A stretch of DNA of 21,344 nt from Methylococcaceae bacterium UBA4132 (GTDB taxonomy: Bacteria; Pseudomonadota; Gammaproteobacteria; Methylococcales; Methylomonadaceae), in assembly GCA_002380945.1 (NCBI GenBank), contig DFWO01000139.1:1-21344 (forward strand). The letters run 5' to 3'. The first letter of the stretch is position 1; the number at the start of each line of letters is the position of its first letter. The notes beneath the pieces were generated by a model that searched no databases, was not told the origin of the DNA, and saw only the letters and a program-made list of their open reading frames with translations. Positions 6,881 to 14,028 of the stretch are shown piece by piece. Made by a program: the position numbers and the translations under genes.

Positions 6881-7717
6881 TTACGGTTTGTTTATCGGCA
6901 CTAATGGAACGTGATAACTTTCCATAATTGCCTGAATCTCAGCGGCATTTTCAGTAATCAGTTTATCCAGCATTTCTTTACGTTCTTTATCAGGTTTACG
7001 CACGCCCATTGCCATTGCAAAATCAAACTTTAAATCAGGCGTTGATTGCATGGGAATCATGAGATAACTATTTTCAGGACTTTGTGCGGCGACATAAGCA
7101 GCCATTGGTCCCCATAAAATTACCATATCAATTTTTTTGTCTTTTAAATCTTTATCTATCTGCATAGCGGCGTTGTTTTCACTATCGCCCGACATGGATT
7201 GATAAGGAATACCTTGATCTAATAAACCATTTTTCTGTAACCACGTTGTGCCCGGTCCTCGGTCAAACATGGCGATTTTTAATTTTTGCTGCTCTGCTAA
7301 CGGCAAAGCCGCCAATTGTGCAGGGTCTTTAATGTCATCATAACCACGTCCTTTGGCAATTAATAACACATACGTTGATTGATAATAAGGCTGAGTATTT
7401 AAGGTTAAATCGTAACCGTCAGGCACGCCCATTACCACATCACATTTAAAGTTCTTACTATCCACTTCCCTGTCATTAACAGGTGCGGTCAGTGTATTGC
7501 GTATAAAGCCAATACGTTGTGCAAACCAAGTATATTCAACCGTTTGCCCCAATTTTTTAGCAAACAATTCGGCAATTTTATTTTCAAAACCGTCTTTTTT
7601 ATCGGTGGAATAGGGTGGATTGAGCGGATCAGCACACACTTTAAATTTTTCTTCTGCCTGAGCGGTAAAAACCGCCGTAGCTAAACATAAGCACATAACG
7701 AGCGATGTAACTTTCAT
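6881..7717 (-). CDS. MxaJ/XoxJ-like periplasmic solute-binding protein
   Basis: The 278-residue protein starts with a signal peptide (MKVTSLVMCLCLATAVFTAQA, read in two parts: MKVTSLVMCLCL and ATAVFTAQA) and then FKVCADPLNPPYS, the start typical of the quinoprotein-dehydrogenase-associated binding protein family. Further marks are GFENKIAELFAKKLG, CDVVMGVPDGYD, AMFDRGPGTTWL and MVILWGPMAAYVA. Relatives are encoded with PQQ methanol dehydrogenases (MxaF, XoxF) and are thought to help their maturation; no dehydrogenase or cytochrome gene is present here. The ATG at 7717 is preferred to an upstream ATG at 7771 because it directly starts the signal peptide and has AAGGA about 7 bases before it. 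The ribosome site overlaps the stop of the lipoprotein gene upstream, so the two are one operon. Confidence 0.85.
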   Translation of the reverse strand: MKVTSLVMCLCLATAVFTAQAEEKFKVCADPLNPPYSTDKKDGFENKIAELFAKKLGQTVEYTWFAQRIGFIRNTLTAPVNDREVDSKNFKCDVVMGVPDGYDLTLNTQPYYQSTYVLLIAKGRGYDDIKDPAQLAALPLAEQQKLKIAMFDRGPGTTWLQKNGLLDQGIPYQSMSGDSENNAAMQIDKDLKDKKIDMVILWGPMAAYVAAQSPENSYLMIPMQSTPDLKFDFAMAMGVRKPDKERKEMLDKLITENAAEIQAIMESYHVPLVPINKP

Positions 7718-7727
7718 GCATATTTCC

Positions 7728-7988
7728 TTAAAATTCTTCAATAAAGGTGTTTTCGATAGGCGTTTGTACATAGTGCTTCTTTTCGTCCCAGAAATAGTAA
7801 TAACCTTTATCGGTGGTGGTTACTTTACCATTTTTAATTGTCCAAGTTTTTGTGGTCGAACCATTAGCGTAGGTAACTAGATAATTACCATCTAAAAATT
7901 CCACCATTTTTCTGGAAAGTTGATTTTGTTGGTCTTGGGTACAGCCTGCTAATATAGCGAGACCCGCGATTAATAAGAGTCGTTTCAT
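7728..7988 (-). CDS. Small lipoprotein, 86 residues
   Basis: The product begins MKRLLLIAGLAILAGC, with a lipobox LAGC placing the acylated cysteine at residue 16. The mature part of about 70 residues is rich in Tyr, Thr and Lys and has two Trp (KTWTIKNGKV, YYYFWDEKKHY). I recognise no family. It ends 10 bases before the MxaJ-like start, so the two are probably co-transcribed, and it may be an envelope partner of that binding protein. TATACT (minus, 8027-8022) is a reasonable -10 about 35 bases upstream of the ATG, but the -35 is poor. The gene could also receive transcripts from the carotenoid operon 48 bases upstream, as no terminator is seen between them. Confidence 0.75.
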   Translation of the reverse strand: MKRLLLIAGLAILAGCTQDQQNQLSRKMVEFLDGNYLVTYANGSTTKTWTIKNGKVTTTDKGYYYFWDEKKHYVQTPIENTFIEEF

Positions 7989-8036
7989 AATAGGTTCTGC
8001 TTGAATGAGAGAAAAAATAACAGTATAACACCGCGC

Positions 8037-9521
8037 TTAATGACTTAAATCAGCCAAAATTTTATCACGCACTAATTGCCCTGATAGCGTCACCATTGGC
8101 ATACCACCACCAGGGTTGACACTGCCACCGACAAAATACAGATTGTTAAATTGTTTACTACGTTGCGGTATTTTAAAACCTAGATTTTTAAAACGGTCAG
8201 CAACTACGCCATAAATTGAGCCTTGATTAGAATAGTATTTTTGTTCAATATCAATAGGTGTCCAGTATTCTTCACAAACGATGTGTTTTCTTAAATCGGT
8301 TAAACCCATTCTTTCCAGTTTAATCAAGACCCGTTCCCGCAAAGCGGCATAATCTTCGGCTGTTAAGGGTTTATCGGGATTCAAATGCGGAATATGCGGC
8401 AAGATTTTGATGATTTCACAACCTGCGGGAGCTTGGCTAGGGTCGCTTTTAACGGGCGCGACTAGATAGATAGTCGGATCGTCAGATAAGCGGTTACTGT
8501 GAAATACTGCGTCAAAATGTTCGCGTGGTCGGTCTGAGTAGAAGAAATTATGGTGTGCCAGTTGGTCATAAATGCAGTCTACGCCTAAATGCAGAACCAG
8601 ACCTGAGCAACTAGGTTCAAAGCGTTGCAGGCGTTTGGCTTCCTTGTCATTGTTTAACAGTTTTTGATAAGCGGGAATCACTTCCATGTTGGAAACCACA
8701 ATATCCGCATTAATAATACTTTTATCCGTGAGGCGCACACCCGTAACGCGCTTACCTAGGGTTTGAATTTCCGCCACTTCGCTATTGACGCGAATCTTCA
8801 CGCCTAATTCTTCTGCCAGTTTTTGCAAACCCTGCGCCATGCCATACATTCCGCCTTTGATATACCACAGCCCATAGCCGAACTGAATATACGGCAATAA
8901 ATTCATTAACGCGGGCGCGTCATAAGGTGATGAACCGACATATTTAATAAAATAATTCAGTACATCGACCAGCTTGGGGTCTTTGATAAAGCGTTTTACA
9001 CCCTGATCCATTGAGCGAAACACATCAAAATCTAATAGGCTACGCACCGCGCCGTAGTGATTAATGAGTTCCCAAAAGGAATCTAAGCCTTTTTCAAAAT
9101 AGCCTTGTTCAGTAATTTCACAGAGTTTTTTTGAATACGCCAAAAACTGTTCGAACTCTTGGGCAGTATTTGCACCCAGTTTATCCAGTTCATGTTTCAT
9201 ACGCACAGGGTCTGAACTTAAATCCAGAGTGCTACCATCTTCAAAAAAATTACGCCAATGCGGTTCAACGGTTTGAATACTGACGTAGTCGTCCATTTTT
9301 CGCCCTGCTTTTTCAAACAGCTTTTGAAAAATATGTGGCATGGTGAGGATGGATGGACCTAAATCAAAGGTGAAACCGTCTTTTTCCAAAATGTTTAACT
9401 TGCCGCCCACTTTGTCATTTTTTTCCAGCAAATCAACTGTAAAACCTTCGGTAGCCAGTGAAATAGCCGCTGACAGACCACCTAAACCTGCGCCAATCAC
9501 CACGATGTGTTTATTATTCAT
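8037..9521 (-). CDS. crtP: Diapolycopene/diaponeurosporene oxidase (CrtP/CrtNb-type)
   Basis: A flavoprotein of 494 residues in the CrtI/CrtN family. The N-terminal Rossmann motif is VIGAGLGGLSAAISL, followed by FDLGPSILTMP (about residues 52-62). YFIKYVGSSPYDAPA and the C-terminal FVGGSVNPGGGMPMVTLSGQ closely match the staphylococcal 4,4'-diaponeurosporene oxidase CrtP rather than the desaturase CrtN. It should oxidise terminal methyl groups of a C30 carotene to aldehydes. Its ATG directly follows the TAA of the aldehyde dehydrogenase gene with no gap, so translation is coupled. It is the last gene of the three-gene carotenoid cassette. In methanotroph literature this gene is usually called crtNb or crtN2. 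Confidence 0.92.
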   Translation of the reverse strand: MNNKHIVVIGAGLGGLSAAISLATEGFTVDLLEKNDKVGGKLNILEKDGFTFDLGPSILTMPHIFQKLFEKAGRKMDDYVSIQTVEPHWRNFFEDGSTLDLSSDPVRMKHELDKLGANTAQEFEQFLAYSKKLCEITEQGYFEKGLDSFWELINHYGAVRSLLDFDVFRSMDQGVKRFIKDPKLVDVLNYFIKYVGSSPYDAPALMNLLPYIQFGYGLWYIKGGMYGMAQGLQKLAEELGVKIRVNSEVAEIQTLGKRVTGVRLTDKSIINADIVVSNMEVIPAYQKLLNNDKEAKRLQRFEPSCSGLVLHLGVDCIYDQLAHHNFFYSDRPREHFDAVFHSNRLSDDPTIYLVAPVKSDPSQAPAGCEIIKILPHIPHLNPDKPLTAEDYAALRERVLIKLERMGLTDLRKHIVCEEYWTPIDIEQKYYSNQGSIYGVVADRFKNLGFKIPQRSKQFNNLYFVGGSVNPGGGMPMVTLSGQLVRDKILADLSH

Positions 9522-11135
9522 TTAATAATCCCGTCTTCTGCATAGATAGATCAAAAAGTTTTGCCAATGTTGCCGCGCATTGGATTGCGCGTAGCCGCGA
9601 AACGCTTGTAATGCTTGCCAGTTACGGTGTATGCGTTGCGATAATGAGCCGCTACCAAAGACAAAATCAATAAAACCGCGCATTTGCTGATAACGCACAT
9701 CGGAATAGGGAAACCAGTTGGGTTCATCATTGAGTTTACTACGACTGGTTAATCCCGATACGGTGTAAGTAAAATTCCGCAAACCTTCCGCACCATGATA
9801 ACGCCCAAAACCGCTGTTTTTGACACCACCAAATGGTAAGCCTGCATGACCGATATTTTTAATCACATCATTCACAGCCCAATTGCCCACTTGTAGCTGT
9901 CGGGCGACGCGTTCCGCCTTGTCAATGTCACGACTCCAGACGCTGGCGTTCAAACCATACTCGCTGTCGTTGGCAAGTTCGATAGCGTGTTGTTCGGTAC
10001 TGAATGCCATGACGGGTAATAACGCGCCAAAGGTTTCTTCCTGCATGATACTCATGTCGTGAGTGACATCCCATAAAACGACTGGCTGTAAATATCGCCC
10101 ATTTAATTGCAACGGCGCGGAGGCTTTCGCGCCTTTGGCAAGCGCGTCTTGATAATGGGCTTCAACTATTTGGTATTGATTCATCGAAGTCAACGCACCT
10201 AAATCACCCACAGCACCATGACTGACGGTAAGTTTAGCAACGGCTTCGGTGAGCATTTCTACAAACTGAGAATAAATACTGTCCTGCACATACAGCCGTT
10301 CTATCGATACACACACTTGCCCGCTATTGCTAAACGCGCCGTATAAAGCGGCATTACAAGCGCGTGTTAAGTTGGCATCGTCAAATACCAGCATGGCATC
10401 TTTGCCGCCCAGTTCGAGTATGACAGGTATTGGATGCTGTGCGGCTCTTGCCATAATGGCACGACCTGCATTGAGTCCGCCTGTGAAAAATACTAAATCG
10501 GGGCGACCATCAATCAGTTGTTCGCCCGTTTCCGCTTTACCGATAACGTGTTGTATTAAGCCCGTTGGTAAATCAATACGACTTAATAATTGTAATATTA
10601 ACTCGCCAATCGGAATGCTTAATTCGGAGGTTTTAAATATCACTGCATTGCCGCTAAATAGTGCAGTGAGTAATGGGCTTAAGGTTAATTGAAACGGAAA
10701 ATTCCACGGTGAAATCACCGCCACCACACCATAAGAACGGCGTTCAACTTGGGCATGAGCATTGGGAAATGCTAATGGTGAAGTGTTTAACTGACAGGGT
10801 TTAAGAATGCGAACGGCGTTTTTTTCATAGTAGCGGAGTAATTCTAAGACAGGATAAATTTCGCCTAGTAAGACTTCGGTTTTGACTTTTCCCGTCACCG
10901 TTACAAGGGTATCGGTGATGGTATCAATATCCGCCAGAATAATTGATTTTAACGCCGACAAACCCTTGACGCGCTGGGCAACCGAATATCCAGTCCAAAT
11001 TTTTGCCGCTAAACGTGCAACGGTCATTTGTTGGGTTATTTCCGCGTTAGAGCTAATCGCGTAAGTATTTAAAACCTGATCATTCAATGCGGAAATAGCC
11101 GCTACAGATTTAAGCATTGTTGAACGTAACTCCAT
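9522..11135 (-). CDS. ald: Carotenoid aldehyde dehydrogenase (diapolycopene-dial type)
   Basis: This NAD(P)-dependent aldehyde dehydrogenase has 537 residues. Motifs in order are VISPWNFPFQLTLSPLL (cofactor and substrate groove), FFTGGLNAGRAIM, LELGGKDAMLVFDDA with the general-base Glu, SNSGQVC with the nucleophilic Cys, and EETFGALLPV. After the catalytic domain there is a C-terminal extension of about 60 residues rich in Arg and aromatics, which may help it bind membrane-bound carotenoid. Lying between a CrtN and a CrtP-type gene, it most likely oxidises diapocarotenoid aldehydes to carboxylic acids. The ATG at 11135 overlaps the crtN end by 26 bases; an in-frame ATG at 11118 would shorten this to 9. 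Neither has a good ribosome site, so the start is uncertain. Confidence 0.88.
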   Translation of the reverse strand: MELRSTMLKSVAAISALNDQVLNTYAISSNAEITQQMTVARLAAKIWTGYSVAQRVKGLSALKSIILADIDTITDTLVTVTGKVKTEVLLGEIYPVLELLRYYEKNAVRILKPCQLNTSPLAFPNAHAQVERRSYGVVAVISPWNFPFQLTLSPLLTALFSGNAVIFKTSELSIPIGELILQLLSRIDLPTGLIQHVIGKAETGEQLIDGRPDLVFFTGGLNAGRAIMARAAQHPIPVILELGGKDAMLVFDDANLTRACNAALYGAFSNSGQVCVSIERLYVQDSIYSQFVEMLTEAVAKLTVSHGAVGDLGALTSMNQYQIVEAHYQDALAKGAKASAPLQLNGRYLQPVVLWDVTHDMSIMQEETFGALLPVMAFSTEQHAIELANDSEYGLNASVWSRDIDKAERVARQLQVGNWAVNDVIKNIGHAGLPFGGVKNSGFGRYHGAEGLRNFTYTVSGLTSRSKLNDEPNWFPYSDVRYQQMRGFIDFVFGSGSLSQRIHRNWQALQAFRGYAQSNARQHWQNFLIYLCRRRDY

Positions 11136-12612
11136 ACTTTTGGCAAATCAAATTAGTAGAGATACGCGCTGATTCATAAATGGTTGGCAAGCCGCTACCT
11201 GGGTGCGTACCGCCACCAACCAGATAACATTGCTCCAGTTCCTGAAATTGATTATGGGGTCGCCAATATAAAAGCTGGCTAAATTTATGTGACAGACTAA
11301 AGGTTGCGCCCATAAACACATTTTCTTCCGTTGCCCATGTTTTTGGGGTAATGATTTTTTCACAGGCAATTTGTTCGCGTATATCGCTCATACCTAAGCG
11401 CGTTTCCATTGCGGTCAATACTTGTTCGCGCATTTCCGCACAAGTTTTTTCCCAGTCAATATTGCTTTGATTATTCGGCATAGGCACTAACACATACAAA
11501 GTCGATTTACCTTCGGGCGCGAGAGAATCATCCGTTACTGAGGCATTCTGGACATAAAAAGAAAAATCCTTGCTTAAGGTCTTGTTGCGGAAAATATTGG
11601 TGATATTGGTGTTGTAGTCTTCGGCAAACACAATATTGTGATGGGGAATGTCATAGCGTTTATTGACTCCCAGATACAACATAAACGTTGAGCAGGAATA
11701 TTCCAGTTTTTTAAGTTTTTCTGGACTATGTTGTTTTAACTCATTAGGTTTAATCAGATTCGTCATGGCATAAGCAAAATCAGCATTGACAATCACTTCA
11801 TCAGCAATCATTTCACTGCCATCGGGCAACCGCACGCCTTTAACAATTTTGTTGTCAATAATGAGCGATTCAATAGGCGAGTTAGTATGAATCGTACCGC
11901 CTTGTTCTGTGATGACTTTAGCCATTGCCTCGGCAATTTTATTAAGACCACCTTTAACATGATAAATGCCGTATTCATGTTCCAGATAAGCCAGCATGGT
12001 AAACAAGGCGGGGCATTGCCACGGCGACATTCCTAGATATTTGGACTGAAAGGAAAACACCAGCCGCATTTTTTCTTCTTTAAAATACCTGCCCAGATTG
12101 GAAAAAACACTGTGATTCAATGCTAGATAGGGCAATGCGCGAATTAAATCCAAAGAAAAAAATGCTTTCCAACTGGAATAATCGCGTTTAATACAAGGAT
12201 AGAGTTTTTGAAACCGCTGTCCTTCCTGCTTAAGATACGCATCAAATCCTGTGCTACCTTCTGGAAAAGATTGTTGTAACTCCGCCCGCATTTTGTCGTG
12301 GTCAGAATAAACATTCACCGCACGGTCGGAAAACAGCAGTTGATACATTGGGTCAAGCTTAAAAAACTCCAAATAATCTTGGCTACGTTTACCACACAGC
12401 TGAAACATTTCATCCAGAATATATTTCATCAACAAAAACGTAGGACCTGTATCAAATACAAAGCCGTTCATATTAATTGGTCGATTGCGTCCGCCCACTT
12501 CGGCATTTTTTTCAAAAATGGATACTTTAAAGCCGCGTTGGCTTAACAGCATCCCTGCGCACAGACCACCAGGACCTGCGCCAACAATCACGATATGTTT
12601 AGTTTTTGGCAT
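11110..12612 (-). CDS. crtN: Dehydrosqualene/squalene desaturase (CrtN-type)
   Basis: A CrtI/CrtN-family flavoprotein of 500 residues. It has the dinucleotide-binding motif IVGAGPGGLCAGML, then VGGRNRPINMNGFVFDTGPT and the C-terminal LVGGGTHPGSGLPTIYESA flavin-binding signature. EYSCSTFMLYLGVN and APEGKSTLYVLVPMP match positions in S. aureus CrtN. The expected reaction is stepwise desaturation of a C30 precursor towards diapolycopene. No squalene or dehydrosqualene synthase gene lies in this window, so the precursor must come from elsewhere; the squalene (HpnCDE) route described in methanotrophs is one option. It is the first gene of the cassette and no Shine-Dalgarno site is obvious before the ATG at 12612. 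Confidence 0.9.
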   Translation of the reverse strand: MPKTKHIVIVGAGPGGLCAGMLLSQRGFKVSIFEKNAEVGGRNRPINMNGFVFDTGPTFLLMKYILDEMFQLCGKRSQDYLEFFKLDPMYQLLFSDRAVNVYSDHDKMRAELQQSFPEGSTGFDAYLKQEGQRFQKLYPCIKRDYSSWKAFFSLDLIRALPYLALNHSVFSNLGRYFKEEKMRLVFSFQSKYLGMSPWQCPALFTMLAYLEHEYGIYHVKGGLNKIAEAMAKVITEQGGTIHTNSPIESLIIDNKIVKGVRLPDGSEMIADEVIVNADFAYAMTNLIKPNELKQHSPEKLKKLEYSCSTFMLYLGVNKRYDIPHHNIVFAEDYNTNITNIFRNKTLSKDFSFYVQNASVTDDSLAPEGKSTLYVLVPMPNNQSNIDWEKTCAEMREQVLTAMETRLGMSDIREQIACEKIITPKTWATEENVFMGATFSLSHKFSQLLYWRPHNQFQELEQCYLVGGGTHPGSGLPTIYESARISTNLICQKYGVTFNNA

Positions 12613-12671
12613 GGTTATTAATAAAATTAAGGCTAAGAAAATATGCTTTTAGTGTAAACGATAATACTGTT

Positions 12672-12685
12672 TTAACAATTGTTAA
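12672..12685. promoter_or_regulatory. 14-bp perfect palindrome upstream of the carotenoid operon
   Basis: TTAACAATTGTTAA (12672-12685) is fully self-complementary and lies about 60 bases upstream of crtN, overlapping the stop of the upstream methyltransferase-like gene. It could be an operator for the carotenoid operon. AT-rich palindromes also arise by chance, and no regulator gene is adjacent. Confidence 0.3.
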
Positions 12686-13254
12686 TAAAGCCACGGAATT
12701 AACTTCTTGGTACGCTGGCAATAGTCATCATAGCGACTGCCAAAATGTTCGATTAGCCATTGCTCTTCAATATTTATGCGTTGTACTAGAACATAGCCAA
12801 TAGGCGCAAGCAAGGTGAGTAATGCCAAACCATCACCCATCGCAAGCCCTGCGGCAAAAAAACTGCACAGTAAACCCGTATAAGCAGGGTGTCGTATAAA
12901 TTGATAAGCTCCTGTCTCAATTAAAATATGCTGGTTTTGTGTGGTCACAGTGGTGCTGAAAAATTCCCCCAGACTGAACACGGAATGATAGCGTAACGCG
13001 ATACCCGCAATAAAAAAACCGATAGCAATTATCTGGCGATTAAAAATGTCAATCGGTAATGGGACTAAATGCAGTTGTTTAATCAACAGTGCAGCGATTA
13101 ATGCAGTCGCGACAACCAGCCAAATTAAACGTTCAGAACGGTATTCCAATCGGTCGGTTAGCGTGAACTGTACGCGGGTTTTGATTGCGATGATGATTTC
13201 TATCACCGCCCAACTGATGCCGATAATGAGCCAGAATAGTTGTATTGGAGTCAT
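12682..13254 (-). CDS. Isoprenylcysteine carboxyl methyltransferase (ICMT)-like membrane protein
   Basis: About 190 residues with several membrane helices (LFWLIIGISWAVIEIIIAI, LIWLVVATALIAALLI, IIAIGFFIAGIALRY, LLTLLAPIGYVLV). The catalytic-region signature is YQFIRHPAYTG, followed by NIEEQWLIEHFGSRYDDYCQRTKKLIPW, read in parts as IEEQWL, FGSRYDDY and KLIPW. This is the PEMT/ICMT fold of integral membrane S-adenosylmethionine methyltransferases. Start choices are ATG 13254 (used), 13272 or further upstream; none has a ribosome site, and longer versions run into the divergent ABC gene. An extended -10 (TGGTATGCT, minus, near 13301-13293) would put transcription start just upstream of 13272. 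It lies 69 bases before crtN on the same strand, so it may be co-transcribed. The substrate is unknown. Confidence 0.75.
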   Translation of the reverse strand: MTPIQLFWLIIGISWAVIEIIIAIKTRVQFTLTDRLEYRSERLIWLVVATALIAALLIKQLHLVPLPIDIFNRQIIAIGFFIAGIALRYHSVFSLGEFFSTTVTTQNQHILIETGAYQFIRHPAYTGLLCSFFAAGLAMGDGLALLTLLAPIGYVLVQRINIEEQWLIEHFGSRYDDYCQRTKKLIPWLY

Positions 13255-13317
13255 CTTATAGTGCGTCTGCATGATAGAATTGAATAACTTAGCATACCAC
13301 TCTCTGTGACTTCGACC

Positions 13318-14028
13318 ATGCCAAACATCATCCAACTTAAAAATGTTCACAAGGCTTATATGAATGGGCAAATAAGCCAGCCCGTTTTGTATGACATATC
13401 GCTGGATATTGATGCTGGCGAATTTGTCGCTATTGTCGGTGCTTCGGGTAATGGCAAATCAACGTTATTGAATTTATTAACAGGCATTGATAAACCGAGC
13501 CAAGGTGAGGTTCATGTGTGCGGTAGCGCGTTGCATAAGCTTAAAGAAGAACAGTTATCGGTATGGCGAGGTACGAATGTCGGCATTGTGTTTCAATTTT
13601 TTCAATTATTACCGTCGTTAAATTTATTACAAAATATTCTATTGCCGATGGATTTTGTTGCTAAAAAACCCAAGCGCGAACGGCTGGAAAGAGCGCGGTA
13701 TTTATTGGATATGGTAAGTTTAAGCGACCAAGCTGGACAGTTACCTAGTCAGGTTTCAGGCGGACAACAACAACGCGCTGCGATTGCCCGTGCCTTGGCG
13801 AATGATCCACCGTTAATTGTGGCTGATGAACCGACGGGCAATCTTGATGAAGCCACTGCCGATGCGGTGTTTGAGTTGTTTTTAAAGCTCAATCAGCAAG
13901 GAAAAACGCTGGTGATGGTGACACATAATGAAACCTTAGCAGAATCTGCATCACGGCGGATTGCTCTGCATTCAGGGCGTATTTATGAGGATCAGATAAT
14001 TAGTCGTTCGGATTATTCCTTTGAATAG
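13318..14028 (+). CDS. ABC transporter ATP-binding protein (LolD/MacB-like)
   Basis: A 236-residue ATPase of the export type that pairs with FtsX-family permeases. Walker A is GASGNGKST, the Q-loop region is IVFQFFQLLPSLNL, the signature is VSGGQQQR, Walker B is LIVADEPTGNLD and the switch His is in MVTHNE. Either the ATG at 13318 or a GTG at 13306 could be the start; no ribosome site distinguishes them, and the ATG is preferred because LKNV follows at the usual distance from the N-terminus. The last 8 bases overlap the permease gene. No periplasmic adaptor gene is adjacent. The substrate is unknown; lipoprotein or small-molecule export are the usual roles of the class. Confidence 0.9.
   Translation: MPNIIQLKNVHKAYMNGQISQPVLYDISLDIDAGEFVAIVGASGNGKSTLLNLLTGIDKPSQGEVHVCGSALHKLKEEQLSVWRGTNVGIVFQFFQLLPSLNLLQNILLPMDFVAKKPKRERLERARYLLDMVSLSDQAGQLPSQVSGGQQQRAAIARALANDPPLIVADEPTGNLDEATADAVFELFLKLNQQGKTLVMVTHNETLAESASRRIALHSGRIYEDQIISRSDYSFE

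Noticed and set aside
10327..10692. Plus-strand open frame of 121 codons
   Set aside because: It lies wholly inside the well-supported aldehyde dehydrogenase gene on the other strand and shows no domain.
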